In this document: positions 28,173 to 36,453 of the stretch, piece by piece
Numbering within the stretch: the stretch's first letter is position 1
How the letters are laid out: each line of letters starts with the position of its first letter
From: Actinomadura rupiterrae
GTDB taxonomy: Bacteria; Actinomycetota; Actinomycetes; Streptosporangiales; Streptosporangiaceae
Assembly (NCBI RefSeq): GCF_024172125.1
Contig: NZ_JAMZEA010000001.1
Coordinates: forward strand, 310,001-374,000
DNA length: 64,000 nt
Direction of reading: 5' to 3'
Program-made: the position numbers and the translations under genes
The notes under the pieces: model-generated
What the model saw: the letters and a program-made list of their open reading frames with translations, nothing else
What the model was told of the DNA's origin: nothing
The model's database searches: none

Positions 28173-29294
28173 TTAGGCGAGGTTGTTGGCGAGGGCTATT
28201 AGTTTGGCCATTGCGTCGGTTGTGGCGTCCATTTCTCGGGCTTCGGGGATCAGGGGGCCGATTTCCTGGTGCCTGCCTTGGGCCGCGAGGAGGTCGGCGT
28301 AGTTCAGGACGGCGTTGATGTGGCCCGCCTCGATGCCGCGGCGCAGATAGTGTTCGGCGTTGGCGTGGTCGCCGCTGTTCAGATAGATGAGACCGAGGTT
28401 GACGAGGGCCGACTCCGAGTCTTCTTCGATGGCACGCTTGTACATCTCGATCGCTTCTTCAATACGGTCTTCGTCGTCCAGGTACAGGGCGTAATAGAAG
28501 GTGGCTTCTTCGTCTTCGCGGGCCAGTGCTTTGCGGTAGAGGTCTTCCGCCTCGTTGAGGTAGTCGATCTCTTCGTGGTCGGCGTAGAAGTTGGCCAGGG
28601 TTACGGTCGCGTTCGTGATTCCGAGGGCGCAGGCTCGTTCCAAGGTGGCTTTCGCGGCGTCCAGGTCGTCGAGGTTTTCCTGGGCTTCGGCGAGGGCGAG
28701 CAGGGCTTGGAGCTTGCCTTCGTCTACGCAGGCCGCGAGCAGGACGCTCGCTGCCGCGTAGTTCTCGCGCTCGTTCTCAAGGCGGCCCAGATTCAGTCGA
28801 GCGAGAGGGTCGCCTGCTTCCATGGCCGCGCGATAGAAGGCCGCGGCCTCGTCCCATCGCTCCGGGTCGTCGGACAGGAAAGTGGCGAAATCGTTCATGG
28901 CTCGCTGGTCGCCGGCTTGCAGGGACAGCCGGTACCATTTCTCCGCCCCCTCGCGATCGTCGAGCAACTCGTCGAGGATCGCCGCGACGCGCAGGGCCGC
29001 TCGGCTCTCGCCGTTCCAGAACGCCTCCTGGACGACCTCGGCCGCCTTTTCGGGCATATCGAGGGCCACGTAGGCGTCGGCCAGGAAATAGGCGCTCTTC
29101 ATGTCGCCGGCGGCGAAGGCCGCGCTCAGGATCCGCCGGGCCTCCTCCGACTCGTCCTGGTTCAGAAGGAAGTCGCCGTACCGCCGGACGGCGCTCTCGG
29201 ATCCGGCCTCGACGGCCTCCAGGTACAGCCGGCGGGCGCTCTCCGGATCGAGCTCGGCCAAGCCGTCGGCCCTGTCCAGGAGGTCTTCGGTCAT
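28173..29294 (-). CDS. Sel1-like/TPR repeat protein
   Basis: 373 residues of helical repeats of about 34-38 residues, with A-N-F-x-Y-G-type signatures such as GDFLLNQDESEEARRILSAAF, AMNDFATFLSDDPERWDEAAAFYRAAMEAGD and ALVNLGLIYLNSGDHANAEHYLRRGIEAG. Strongly acidic, with no signal peptide or membrane segment. Such proteins are adaptors; the partner is unknown. Its G+C content is visibly lower than its neighbours, suggesting more recent acquisition. It is divergent from the secreted protein gene at 29576. Confidence 0.85.
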   Translation of the reverse strand: MTEDLLDRADGLAELDPESARRLYLEAVEAGSESAVRRYGDFLLNQDESEEARRILSAAFAAGDMKSAYFLADAYVALDMPEKAAEVVQEAFWNGESRAALRVAAILDELLDDREGAEKWYRLSLQAGDQRAMNDFATFLSDDPERWDEAAAFYRAAMEAGDPLARLNLGRLENERENYAAASVLLAACVDEGKLQALLALAEAQENLDDLDAAKATLERACALGITNATVTLANFYADHEEIDYLNEAEDLYRKALAREDEEATFYYALYLDDEDRIEEAIEMYKRAIEEDSESALVNLGLIYLNSGDHANAEHYLRRGIEAGHINAVLNYADLLAAQGRHQEIGPLIPEAREMDATTDAMAKLIALANNLA

Positions 29295-29520
29295 TCGCTG
29301 CTCCGCTTCCGGTTCCCGGCTCGCCCGCCACCGCCCGGACGACGCCGGGTGCTCGGACGCATCCCGGCGCGCTCCCGTTCCCGACCATGACCGGGCCTGT
29401 CAGGACGGGCGAACGGGACTGGCGGACGTCGCAGGTCACGGCATGCACGCGGACGAATGCGGACCGTCATGTGAAGTCCGTCCGAACGAGTAAAAGTGGT
29501 GAGACGGGTGATGCCGATGT

Positions 29521-29539
29521 TGCTACGGTTGCGATCTTC
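29521..29539 (+). promoter_or_regulatory. Duplicated promoter block, copy 1
   Basis: TGCTACGGTTGCGATCTTC, with TACGGT as a TAnnnT-type -10 element. The same block recurs 850 bp downstream ahead of the second secreted-protein gene, about 50 bp before each start codon. Confidence 0.6.
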
Positions 29540-29575
29540 GAACTCGCACCCCGCAAATAACCAGATGGAGGCACT

Positions 29576-30055
29576 ATGCGACGCATCGCCACCGTGGCGG
29601 TCACCTCCGGCGCCCTCGCCGCCGGACTCCTGGTCAGCGCCGGCGCGGCCAGCGCCGACCAGGGCTTCACCCAGTCCAGCAAGCTGCCGGCCGCCTCCGG
29701 CGTGCAGGCCGCGGCCGCCCACTCCTGGGTGTCCAAGGACGGCTGGAAGTCCATCAAGGCGTACGGCAAGTACTCCCGCTCGCGCAGCGGCGTGAAGGTG
29801 AGCTTCTCGCTGGCCGACACCTCCCGCAACGGCTGGTCCCCGGCCGTGCAGTTCCGCACCAGCAACGGCAAGTACTACTACACCTCGGGCGTGTACTTCC
29901 TGCGCTACAACGGCGTCCCGGCGGACTTCAAGTTCAGCCACTACTACGGCGTCTTCTCGTCGCGGTACAGCGCGCACCTCTACGTGCGCGAGGCCGGCAT
30001 CGCCCGCACCAACCCGAAGAAGGTCGTCTACGGCCCGTGGAAGAAGCTCTACTGA
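29576..30055 (+). CDS. Small secreted Tyr/Lys-rich protein
   Basis: 159 residues. The signal peptide is MRRIATVAVTSGALAAGLLVSAGAASA, with cleavage expected before Asp28. The mature part is basic and aromatic (KYYYTSGVYFLRYNG, HYYGVFSSRYSAHLYVREAG) with no cysteine; a beta-rich extracellular fold is likely. GGAGG precedes the ATG. It shares promoter block and signal peptide with the gene at 30424, but the mature sequences differ. I do not recognise the family. Confidence 0.85.
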   Translation: MRRIATVAVTSGALAAGLLVSAGAASADQGFTQSSKLPAASGVQAAAAHSWVSKDGWKSIKAYGKYSRSRSGVKVSFSLADTSRNGWSPAVQFRTSNGKYYYTSGVYFLRYNGVPADFKFSHYYGVFSSRYSAHLYVREAGIARTNPKKVVYGPWKKLY

Positions 30056-30077
30056 GGCTTCTCTTTCATGATCAACT

Positions 30078-30110
30078 GAATGGCCGGGCGGCCTCGCCGC
30101 CCGGCCATTC
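30078..30110 (+). terminator. Terminator after first secreted protein
   Basis: 15-bp perfect stem (30078-30092 with 30096-30110) and a CTC loop, 23 bases after the stop. Confidence 0.9.
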
Positions 30111-30423
30111 GCCATTCCGGGGTGTTCACTCGGTGTGTTCTCGGGGCCGGAATCGGCCGTGTCACGGTGAGTGTGGCCAAGGATACACTGGCGGTCGGGC
30201 ACTTCCGGGATCACGCGTTCCACCTGGTCAGAGTCCCGGACCGCGCCCGGGGCTCCCGTGTTACGGACATGTCCCGAAGGTGATTGGACGTCGTCCGAAG
30301 CGGGTTGGTTCCCGGCTTGGGCGGCATTGCTGTGCGTCACCGGAAATGGCGTGGAGGGTCCTGAAGATCCTGCTACGGTTGCGGCGATCTTCAACCCGAA
30401 ATTCCCCCAGAGACGGAGGATCC
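30111..30423. other. Intergenic region between the twin secreted-protein genes
   Basis: Apart from the promoter block at 30371-30392 and the ribosome binding site ACGGAGGA, I see no feature. Short frames here are not coding-like. Confidence 0.5.
30371..30392 (+). promoter_or_regulatory. Duplicated promoter block, copy 2
   Basis: TGCTACGGTTGCGGCGATCTTC, matching the block at 29521 apart from a 3-bp GGC/GCG insertion, with the same TACGGT -10 candidate. Confidence 0.6.
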
Positions 30424-30951
30424 ATGCGACGCATCGCCACCGTGGCGATCACTTCCGGCGCGCTCGTCGCCGGTCTGCTGGCGACCGGCGGCAACGCCTT
30501 CGCCGACGACGCCCAGACCTTCAAGGGCTCCGGTGCGGCCCCGAAGGCCGCGGACGTGAGCCTCGCCAAGGGCGACGTCCAGGCGCAGGGCGGGCACGCC
30601 TTCACCCTCAAGTACTCCGGCCTCGCCGCGACCAGCGCCTGGGGCTCGTACTGGTGGGGCCGCTACAAGTACAAGGGCCGCTACTACCGCACCCGCGTCG
30701 TGGACGGCTACGTGCGCGACAACAAGCGTGGCCTGAACTCCTGCATGGAGGTCGTGTTCTACGCGGCCAAGGGCCAGCACCTCAACCCCGACGTCGAGGT
30801 GATCTACAACCGGACCGGCAAGGGCACCACCGCCCGCCGCGCCATCCAGTCGTTCAACATCGGCAAGATGTACATGCGCGAGTGCGAGGGCTACCCGACG
30901 AGCCGGGGCTTCCACATCTCGCACGCGGGCTCCTGGCGCGTGTTCTCCTGA
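30424..30951 (+). CDS. Small secreted Tyr-rich protein
   Basis: 175 residues. The signal peptide MRRIATVAITSGALVAGLLA is nearly identical to that of the gene at 29576, cleaving before Asp28. The mature part contains YWWGRYKYKGRYYRTRVVDGYV, a likely disulphide pair (NSCMEVVFY and MRECEGYP) and a GFHISHAGSWRVFS end. GGAGGA precedes the ATG. Family not recognised; secretion is the only safe inference. Confidence 0.85.
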   Translation: MRRIATVAITSGALVAGLLATGGNAFADDAQTFKGSGAAPKAADVSLAKGDVQAQGGHAFTLKYSGLAATSAWGSYWWGRYKYKGRYYRTRVVDGYVRDNKRGLNSCMEVVFYAAKGQHLNPDVEVIYNRTGKGTTARRAIQSFNIGKMYMRECEGYPTSRGFHISHAGSWRVFS

Positions 30952-31007
30952 TCCGGTCTTCCGGCTCGCCGTGCTGACGTCCGGCGGGTCTGACCGGTAG
31001 GACGACG

Positions 31008-31046
31008 ACGGGGGCTTCGCCGCTACGGCTGCGGCGAAGCCCCCGT
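31008..31046 (+). terminator. Terminator after second secreted protein
   Basis: 16-bp perfect stem (31008-31023 with 31031-31046), 7-nt loop, then TTTCG. Confidence 0.9.
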
Positions 31047-31127
31047 TTCGCATGTCCGGGGCCGATCTTCCCGCCGATGGGACGCTTTAGAGGGCGTCCT
31101 GAATGCGGGAAAGGGTTCGGACGCGGC

Positions 31128-32060
31128 TCAGGTGGCCGTGTTCGGGTCGTCCCCGCGCGGCGCAGGCTTGGGGTCTCCCCCGGACGCCCCGGAGCGCTCC
31201 GTACCGTTCACGGCCTCGGACTTCGCGACGCCTGAGTCAGGTGCGGGCTCTGCGGCGGCGGCTTCCGGCTTCGCGGGAGCGGGGGCTTCGTGGTCCTCGG
31301 ATGCCGGTCGATTCGCCTCCGGGTGCGCCTCGGCAGACGTGGTCTCGTCCTTCTGGACGGTTTCGGCGCCGACGCTGACCTCGGGCTCGGGCTCCTCGTC
31401 GGGCTTGATGTCGTCCTCGTCGGTGAGGAGGACGCCGACGACGGCGCGGATCTTGTCCTCGGAGATGGCGCCGAGGCGGAGCAGGCGCGGGATCGGGCCG
31501 GTCAGGTCGACGATCGTGGACGCGTCGCCGTGCGCGACCGGGCCGCCGTCCAGGTAGACCTCGACGGAGTCGCCGAGCATCGACTCGGCCTCGTCCGCAT
31601 CGCGGGCGGCGGGCTGACCGGAAAGGTTCGCGCTCGACACGGCCAGCGGGCCGGTCTCCTTCAGCAGCTCGACCGCGAGGGTGTCCATCGGCATGCGGAC
31701 GGCCACGGTGCCCTTGGTCTCGCCGAGGTCCCACATCAGGTTCGGGTTGGCGCGGCACACCAGGGTCAGCGCGCCCGGCCAGAACTCGTCGATCAGGTCC
31801 TGGCCGTAGGTGCCCAGGTCGTCGATCAGCGCGGTCGCCGCGCGGACGGACCCGACCAGCACGGGCGGCGGCATCTCGCGGCCGCGGCCCTTGGCGTTCA
31901 GCAGGCCGGTCACGGCGGACGGGGTGAAGGCGTCCGCGCCGATCCCGTACACGGTGTCGGTCGGCAGGACGATCAGCTCGCCGCGCCGCACGGCCGAGAC
32001 CGCCTCGGCGATCCCGCGCGTCCGCTCCATCGGATCCGAGCAGTCATAACGTCGGCTCAC
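31128..32060 (-). CDS. tsaC: L-threonylcarbamoyladenylate synthase
   Basis: Makes threonylcarbamoyl-AMP from Thr, bicarbonate and ATP for t6A37 in ANN-decoding tRNAs. The Sua5/YciO/YrdC domain covers residues ~10-215: LPTDTVYGIGADAF, KGRGREMPPPVLVGS, the FWPGALTLV motif, VAVRMPMD and VSSANLSGQPA. Residues 215-310 are an acidic, Ala/Pro/Glu-rich disordered tail not present in YrdC; the longer Sua5 C-terminal domain is absent. It lies downstream of prmC as in other actinobacteria (Rv1301). Confidence 0.93.
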   Translation of the reverse strand: MSRRYDCSDPMERTRGIAEAVSAVRRGELIVLPTDTVYGIGADAFTPSAVTGLLNAKGRGREMPPPVLVGSVRAATALIDDLGTYGQDLIDEFWPGALTLVCRANPNLMWDLGETKGTVAVRMPMDTLAVELLKETGPLAVSSANLSGQPAARDADEAESMLGDSVEVYLDGGPVAHGDASTIVDLTGPIPRLLRLGAISEDKIRAVVGVLLTDEDDIKPDEEPEPEVSVGAETVQKDETTSAEAHPEANRPASEDHEAPAPAKPEAAAAEPAPDSGVAKSEAVNGTERSGASGGDPKPAPRGDDPNTAT

Positions 32061-32240
32061 GGTCGTCCCCGTCGAACTCGGCTTGCTGTGCTGACGCCAG
32101 CAAGACTATCGGCGCGCGGGCACCGCATCGTCCCGGCCCGTCCGGCGGCAGGACGTCCGGCGGCGGCGCGGGGCGTCCGGCGGCGGGGCGTGGGGCACAC
32201 CGCGGCCTCCGGCGACGCGCAGGCCCGGCCTGTCCGGGGG

Positions 32241-33101
32241 TCAGGAGGTGCCGAGGCGGGCGGTGACGAAGCGGTCGCGGTTGGTGAGGTCCTTGTGGTT
32301 GCGGACGTCCCGCCAGCCGTTCTCCTCGGCGAAGATCCAGTAGACCGCGGTGCCCTGGAGGTCGCTGTGCTCGACGGCGATGTGGCCGCCGGGGCGGAGC
32401 AGGCGGCGGGCGGTGCGCTCGACCACGCGGATCGCGTCCAGGCCGTCCTCGCCGCCGCCCCACAGGGCGTCGGCCGGGTCGTGGTCGCGGACGTCCGCCG
32501 GGACGTACTCCCACTCGCTCATCGGGATGTACGGGGGGTTCGACACGACGAGGTCGACGGTGCCGTTCAGCTCGGGCAGCGCGGACGAGAAGTCGCCCAG
32601 GTGCAGCTTCACCTGGCCGCGCTCGTCCAGGTCCTCGATGTTGCGGTCGGTGTGGACGTAGGCGATCGGGTCCTTCTCGACGGCGTGCACACGCGCGCGG
32701 GGCGACTCCTGCGCGAGCGACAGCGCGATCGCGCCCGAGCCGGTGCCGAGGTCGACGACGAGCGGGTCCTGGACGTCCATGTCGCGCAGGGTCTCCAGGG
32801 CCCAGCCGACCATGACCTCGGTCTCCGGACGCGGGACGAACACCCCCGGACCGACCTTCAGCTCCAGGTACCGGAAGAACGCCCGTCCAGTGATGTGCTG
32901 CAGCGGCTCGCCCGCCTCGCGCCGCGCCACGTACTCCCAGAACAGCGCGTCGAACGCGGCGTCCGGGACGGTGTGCAGCTCGGCGCGGCTCACCTTGTGC
33001 ACGGCGGCCGCGAGCTCCTCGGCGTCCGCGCGCGGGGAGGCGACCCCGGCGTCGGCGAGCCGTGCCGTGGCCCTGGCGATCTCGTCGAGCAGCAGGTTCA
33101 T
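32241..33101 (-). CDS. prmC: Peptide chain release factor N5-glutamine methyltransferase
   Basis: 286 residues. It methylates the Gln of the GGQ loop of release factors, using SAM. The N-terminal helical domain is followed by the methyltransferase core with [16 protein letters not shown] (motif I) and the diagnostic VSNPPYIP. Its start overlaps the prfA stop (ATGA), coupling it to its substrate. Confidence 0.96.
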   Translation of the reverse strand: MNLLLDEIARATARLADAGVASPRADAEELAAAVHKVSRAELHTVPDAAFDALFWEYVARREAGEPLQHITGRAFFRYLELKVGPGVFVPRPETEVMVGWALETLRDMDVQDPLVVDLGTGSGAIALSLAQESPRARVHAVEKDPIAYVHTDRNIEDLDERGQVKLHLGDFSSALPELNGTVDLVVSNPPYIPMSEWEYVPADVRDHDPADALWGGGEDGLDAIRVVERTARRLLRPGGHIAVEHSDLQGTAVYWIFAEENGWRDVRNHKDLTNRDRFVTARLGTS

Positions 33102-34171
33102 GACGACTGCCGGGCCTCCGCGAGGCGTCGCTCGGTGTCGGCGTCGACGAGGGCCTGGACGACGTTGTGCAGGTCGCCGTCGAGGACCTGGTCGAGGTTG
33201 TACGCCTTGTAGCCCACCCGGTGGTCGGAGATCCGGTTCTCCGGGTAGTTGTAGGTGCGGACGCGCTCGGAGCGGTCGACCGTCCGGACCTGCGACTTGC
33301 GCTCGGCGGACGCGGCGGCCTCGGCCTCCTCCTGCGCGATCGCCAGCAGCCGGGACCGCAGGATGCGCAGCGCCTGCTCCTTGTTCTGGAGCTGGGACTT
33401 CTCGTTCTGGCAGGACACGACCACGCCGGTCGGCAGGTGCGTGATGCGGACGGCCGAGTCGGTCGTGTTCACCGACTGCCCGCCCGGGCCGGACGAGCGG
33501 TAGACGTCGATGCGCAGGTCGTTCGGGTCGATCTGGACGTCCACCTCCTCGGCTTCGGGGGTGACCAGAACCCCGACGGCGGAGGTGTGGATGCGGCCCT
33601 GCGACTCGGTCGCGGGCACCCGCTGGACGCGGTGCACGCCGCCCTCGAACTTCAGCCGGGTCCAGACGCCCTCGGCGTCGGGCGCGCCGGACTTGTTCTT
33701 CACCGCGACGGTGACGTCCTTGTACCCGCCGAGGTCGGACGGGTGGGAGTCGATGATCTCGGTCTTCCAGCCGACCCGCTCGCCGTACCGCAGGTACATG
33801 CGCAGCAGGTCGCCGGCGAACAGCGCGGACTCCTCGCCGCCCTCGCCGGCCTTGATCTCCAGGATCACGTCCTTGTCGTCGCTGGGGTCGCGGGGCAGCA
33901 GCAGGTGCCGCAGCCGCTCCTCCAGCTCGACGATGCGCTTCTCCAGGTCCTCGGCCTCTGCGGCGAAGGCCGCGTCCTCGCCCGCGAGCTCGCGGGCGGC
34001 GGCGAGGTCGTCCTCGGTCGAGCCGAGCTCCCGGTAGGTCTCGACGATCGGGCGCAGCGCGGCGTACCGCTTGCCCAGCTTGCGGGCCAGCGCCTGGTCG
34101 GCGTGGACCGACGGGTCGGCGAGCCGCCCCTCGATGTCGGTGTATTCGCTGATGAGTTCGTCGAGTTTCAC
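33098..34171 (-). CDS. prfA: Peptide chain release factor 1
   Basis: 357 residues. Reads UAA/UAG. The catalytic GGQ loop lies in [25 protein letters not shown], the PCRF domain ([40 protein letters not shown]) precedes it, and the C-terminal [19 protein letters not shown] is typical. It lies between rpmE and prmC. Confidence 0.97.
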   Translation of the reverse strand: MKLDELISEYTDIEGRLADPSVHADQALARKLGKRYAALRPIVETYRELGSTEDDLAAARELAGEDAAFAAEAEDLEKRIVELEERLRHLLLPRDPSDDKDVILEIKAGEGGEESALFAGDLLRMYLRYGERVGWKTEIIDSHPSDLGGYKDVTVAVKNKSGAPDAEGVWTRLKFEGGVHRVQRVPATESQGRIHTSAVGVLVTPEAEEVDVQIDPNDLRIDVYRSSGPGGQSVNTTDSAVRITHLPTGVVVSCQNEKSQLQNKEQALRILRSRLLAIAQEEAEAAASAERKSQVRTVDRSERVRTYNYPENRISDHRVGYKAYNLDQVLDGDLHNVVQALVDADTERRLAEARQSS

Positions 34172-34202
34172 GGTGCGTCCCGGCCTGGTAGCGGACTTGA
34201 GC

Positions 34203-34230
34203 GGGCCCGGGGACGCGCGTCCCCGGGCCC
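34203..34230 (-). terminator. Terminator between rpmE and prfA
   Basis: GGGCCCGGGGACG-CG-CGTCCCCGGGCCC, a 13-bp perfect inverted repeat 30 bases after the rpmE stop; prfA would then need its own promoter or read-through. Confidence 0.75.
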
Positions 34231-34260
34231 CCTGTTCAGCGCTGTGGTGCAGGCCGCGGG

Positions 34261-34473
34261 CTACTTGGCCTTCTTGCCGAAGCGCTGCTCGAAGCGCGCC
34301 ACCCGGCCGCCGGTGTCCAGGATCTTCTGCTTGCCCGTGTAGAACGGGTGGCAGTTGGAGCAGACGTCGGCGTGGATCACGCCATTCTCGGCGGTGCTAC
34401 GCGTCTCGAAGGTGTTCCCGCAGGTGCACGTCACCGTCGTGACGACATAGTTCGGGTGAATCTCGGGCTTCAT
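34261..34473 (-). CDS. rpmE: Ribosomal protein bL31
   Basis: 70 residues from the ATG at 34473 (GAGGAGA upstream). Zinc-binding C+ form with Cys16, Cys18, Cys38 and Cys41 ([16 protein letters not shown]). The zinc-free paralogue that replaces it in zinc starvation is not in the window. Confidence 0.97.
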   Translation of the reverse strand: MKPEIHPNYVVTTVTCTCGNTFETRSTAENGVIHADVCSNCHPFYTGKQKILDTGGRVARFEQRFGKKAK

Positions 34474-34773
34474 GGGGTCTCTCCTCGCTCTGGGCGGTCG
34501 CCGAACGTCCCGCGGAGTGGGGGCGCGAACCGGTACCGCAGCGGTTGCACACCAAGTGTGCCAGATACCCGAACGTGCCGAGGTCACCGGGCATTCCCGA
34601 CCCGCCGCGATGATCTTCCTCCGGGCACCCCCGCGTGACCCCGGCCACAGCCGCGCGCGCCCCTCCGCTTCGTCCGGCGGGACGACCCGGAGCGCGAATC
34701 CGGCGGGACGGCCCGGAACGCGAGTCCGGCGGGACGGCTTCGGGCCGGTCGAGAGGGACGGCTTCGAGCCTGG

Positions 34774-35421
34774 TCAGGCGTGGCCGAGGTAGGTGAGGAC
34801 GGCCATGACGCGGCGGTGCCCGCCGCCGGCGGGCTGCAGGCCGAGCTTGGCGAAGATGCTGGAGATGTGCTTCTCCACGGCGCCCTCGGTGACGACGAGG
34901 TCGGCGGCGATGGCGCCGTTGGTGCGGCCCTGGGCCATCAGGCCGAGGACCTCGTGCTCGCGCGGGGTGAGGTCCTTCAGCGGGTCCCCGGCGCGGCGGC
35001 GGCCGAGCAGCTGGCCGATCACCTCGGAGTCGATCACCGTGCCGCCGGCCGCGATCCGGCGCACGGCGTCGACGAACTCCGCGACGTCCGAGACCCGCTC
35101 CTTCAGCAGGTAGCCGACACCCTCGGCGCCGCCGCCGATCAGGTCGGTGGCGTACCGCTCCTCGACGTACTGCGACAGCACCAGGATCGGCGTCCCGGGC
35201 AGCCGCTCCCGGACGGCCAGGGCCGCGCGCAGCCCCTCGTCGGTGAAGGACGGCGGCATCCGGACGTCCACGATCGCCAGGTCGGGCCGGTGCTCCTCGA
35301 CCGCCGCGAGCAGGCCCGGGCCGTCCCCGACCTGCGCGACCGTCGCGATCGACTCGTCCTCCAGGAGCCGGACCAGGCCCTCGCGCAACAGCACCGAATC
35401 CTCGGCGATCACCACCCGCAT
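34774..35421 (-). CDS. NarL/LuxR-type response regulator
   Basis: 215 residues. The receiver domain has the acidic pocket AED, phospho-acceptor Asp52 (LAIVDVRMP) and a C-terminal Lys (YLLKERV). The LuxR HTH reads LTPREHEVLGLMAQGRTNGAIAADLVVTEGAVEKHISSIFAKLGL. The ATG at 35421 is followed directly by the receiver fold, so the MPRE-repeat extension upstream is rejected as read-through of a tandem repeat. The partner kinase is almost certainly 36454-37773; a GH114 lipoprotein gene lies between. Confidence 0.93.
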   Translation of the reverse strand: MRVVIAEDSVLLREGLVRLLEDESIATVAQVGDGPGLLAAVEEHRPDLAIVDVRMPPSFTDEGLRAALAVRERLPGTPILVLSQYVEERYATDLIGGGAEGVGYLLKERVSDVAEFVDAVRRIAAGGTVIDSEVIGQLLGRRRAGDPLKDLTPREHEVLGLMAQGRTNGAIAADLVVTEGAVEKHISSIFAKLGLQPAGGGHRRVMAVLTYLGHA

Positions 35422-35451
35422 CCCCCCAGTATCCCGGCTCCCCGACCGCCC

Positions 35452-35514
35452 TTCGCGCGGCATCGGGCGATCTTCACGCGGCATCGGACGGGATTCGCGC
35501 GGCATCGGGCCGCT
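35452..35514. repeat. 21-bp tandem repeat x3 beginning at the GH114 stop codon
   Basis: Units 35452-35472, 35473-35493 and 35494-35514 share the core cgcg(c/t)ggcatcgg. The last unit overlaps the TAG of the GH114 gene. Confidence 0.85.
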
Positions 35515-36343
35515 AGGCCGGGCAGGCCTGGCGCTTGGCCGTCAGCTCCAGCGGCTTGCGGATCGAGCTGAGCCCCAGCTTCTTGGACGTCGGGCAGAAC
35601 TTGCTCAGCGGCAGCTCGTATTCGGCGTGGAACACGGCCTTGCCAGCCCTGATGAACGGGACGAGCCGGTTGCACTCGCCGTACTGGGCGCACTGCTCGT
35701 TGACCGCGAAGTCCATCGTCCCGACGAGCTGCGGGATCTGGTCGAGGTCGTTCTTGAGCCCGATCGCGAGGCCGCGCTGGTGGGCCAGCGTCGCGAGCAT
35801 CCGGTTGAAGGCGAGCTGGTCGCGGGCGGTCAGCTTGAAGCCGGTGTCGTTCTTGTAGCCGTCCATCCAGTCGGGCTCGACGCCGTCGAAGCCCTTGCGC
35901 TTGCACTGGTCGAGCCGCGCGGCCCAGATCGGGCGGATGACGTCCAGCTGCCGGATGTCCACCCAGCGCTCGCCCGGCCAGTCCGCGACGTTCTTGCCCA
36001 GCACGCGCGCCGGGAAGCGCTTGTAGTCGGGACGCCAGTTCTCCGCCGACCCGATCGCGGTGTAGCAGATCACGCGCCGTCCGGCCTTCTTCAGCTTGGC
36101 GACCGTGGCGGCGGGCGTCTCGAACAGGTCCACGTCGTAGACCTGCGCGCGGACGGACGTGTCGACGCGCCCGCTGAGCTGCCACTGCCAGGTCGTCCGC
36201 GGCTTCGGACGCCACCAGGACGCCGCGCCCTCGCTGTCCGACGCCGTGTCGGCGGCCCGCTTCCCGCCGCCCGTCCCACCGCACGCACCAGCGGCCAGGA
36301 CGGCCGCCAGGACGAGCGCCAGTCCCCGAATCGATCGCGACAT
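35513..36343 (-). CDS. GH114-family lipoprotein (endo-alpha-1,4-polygalactosaminidase-like)
   Basis: 276 residues. The lipoprotein signal ends AAGACGG (Cys near 21). The rest is a GH114 TIM barrel: WQWQLSGRVDTSVRAQVYDVDLFET, VICYTAIGSAENWRPDY, FDGVEPDWMDGYKN (likely acidic catalytic residues) and GLAIGLKNDLDQIPQLV. The family cleaves galactosamine-containing exopolysaccharide. It sits between a kinase and its response regulator, so its expression is probably tied to that system. Confidence 0.9.
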   Translation of the reverse strand: MSRSIRGLALVLAAVLAAGACGGTGGGKRAADTASDSEGAASWWRPKPRTTWQWQLSGRVDTSVRAQVYDVDLFETPAATVAKLKKAGRRVICYTAIGSAENWRPDYKRFPARVLGKNVADWPGERWVDIRQLDVIRPIWAARLDQCKRKGFDGVEPDWMDGYKNDTGFKLTARDQLAFNRMLATLAHQRGLAIGLKNDLDQIPQLVGTMDFAVNEQCAQYGECNRLVPFIRAGKAVFHAEYELPLSKFCPTSKKLGLSSIRKPLELTAKRQACPA

Positions 36344-36453
36344 GAGTTCCCCGTCTCGTATGCCGGCAATGCGACGATCATGCCAGCACCTCCGCCCGGA
36401 TGATCACAGTTCACCCCGGACCGCCCGGATGTTCACCGAGCGGCCTCCAGTGG

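Noticed and set aside
34774..35505. Response regulator start with an MPRE-repeat N-terminus
   Set aside because: The repeats are translation of the 21-bp intergenic array; the receiver fold begins at the ATG at 35421.
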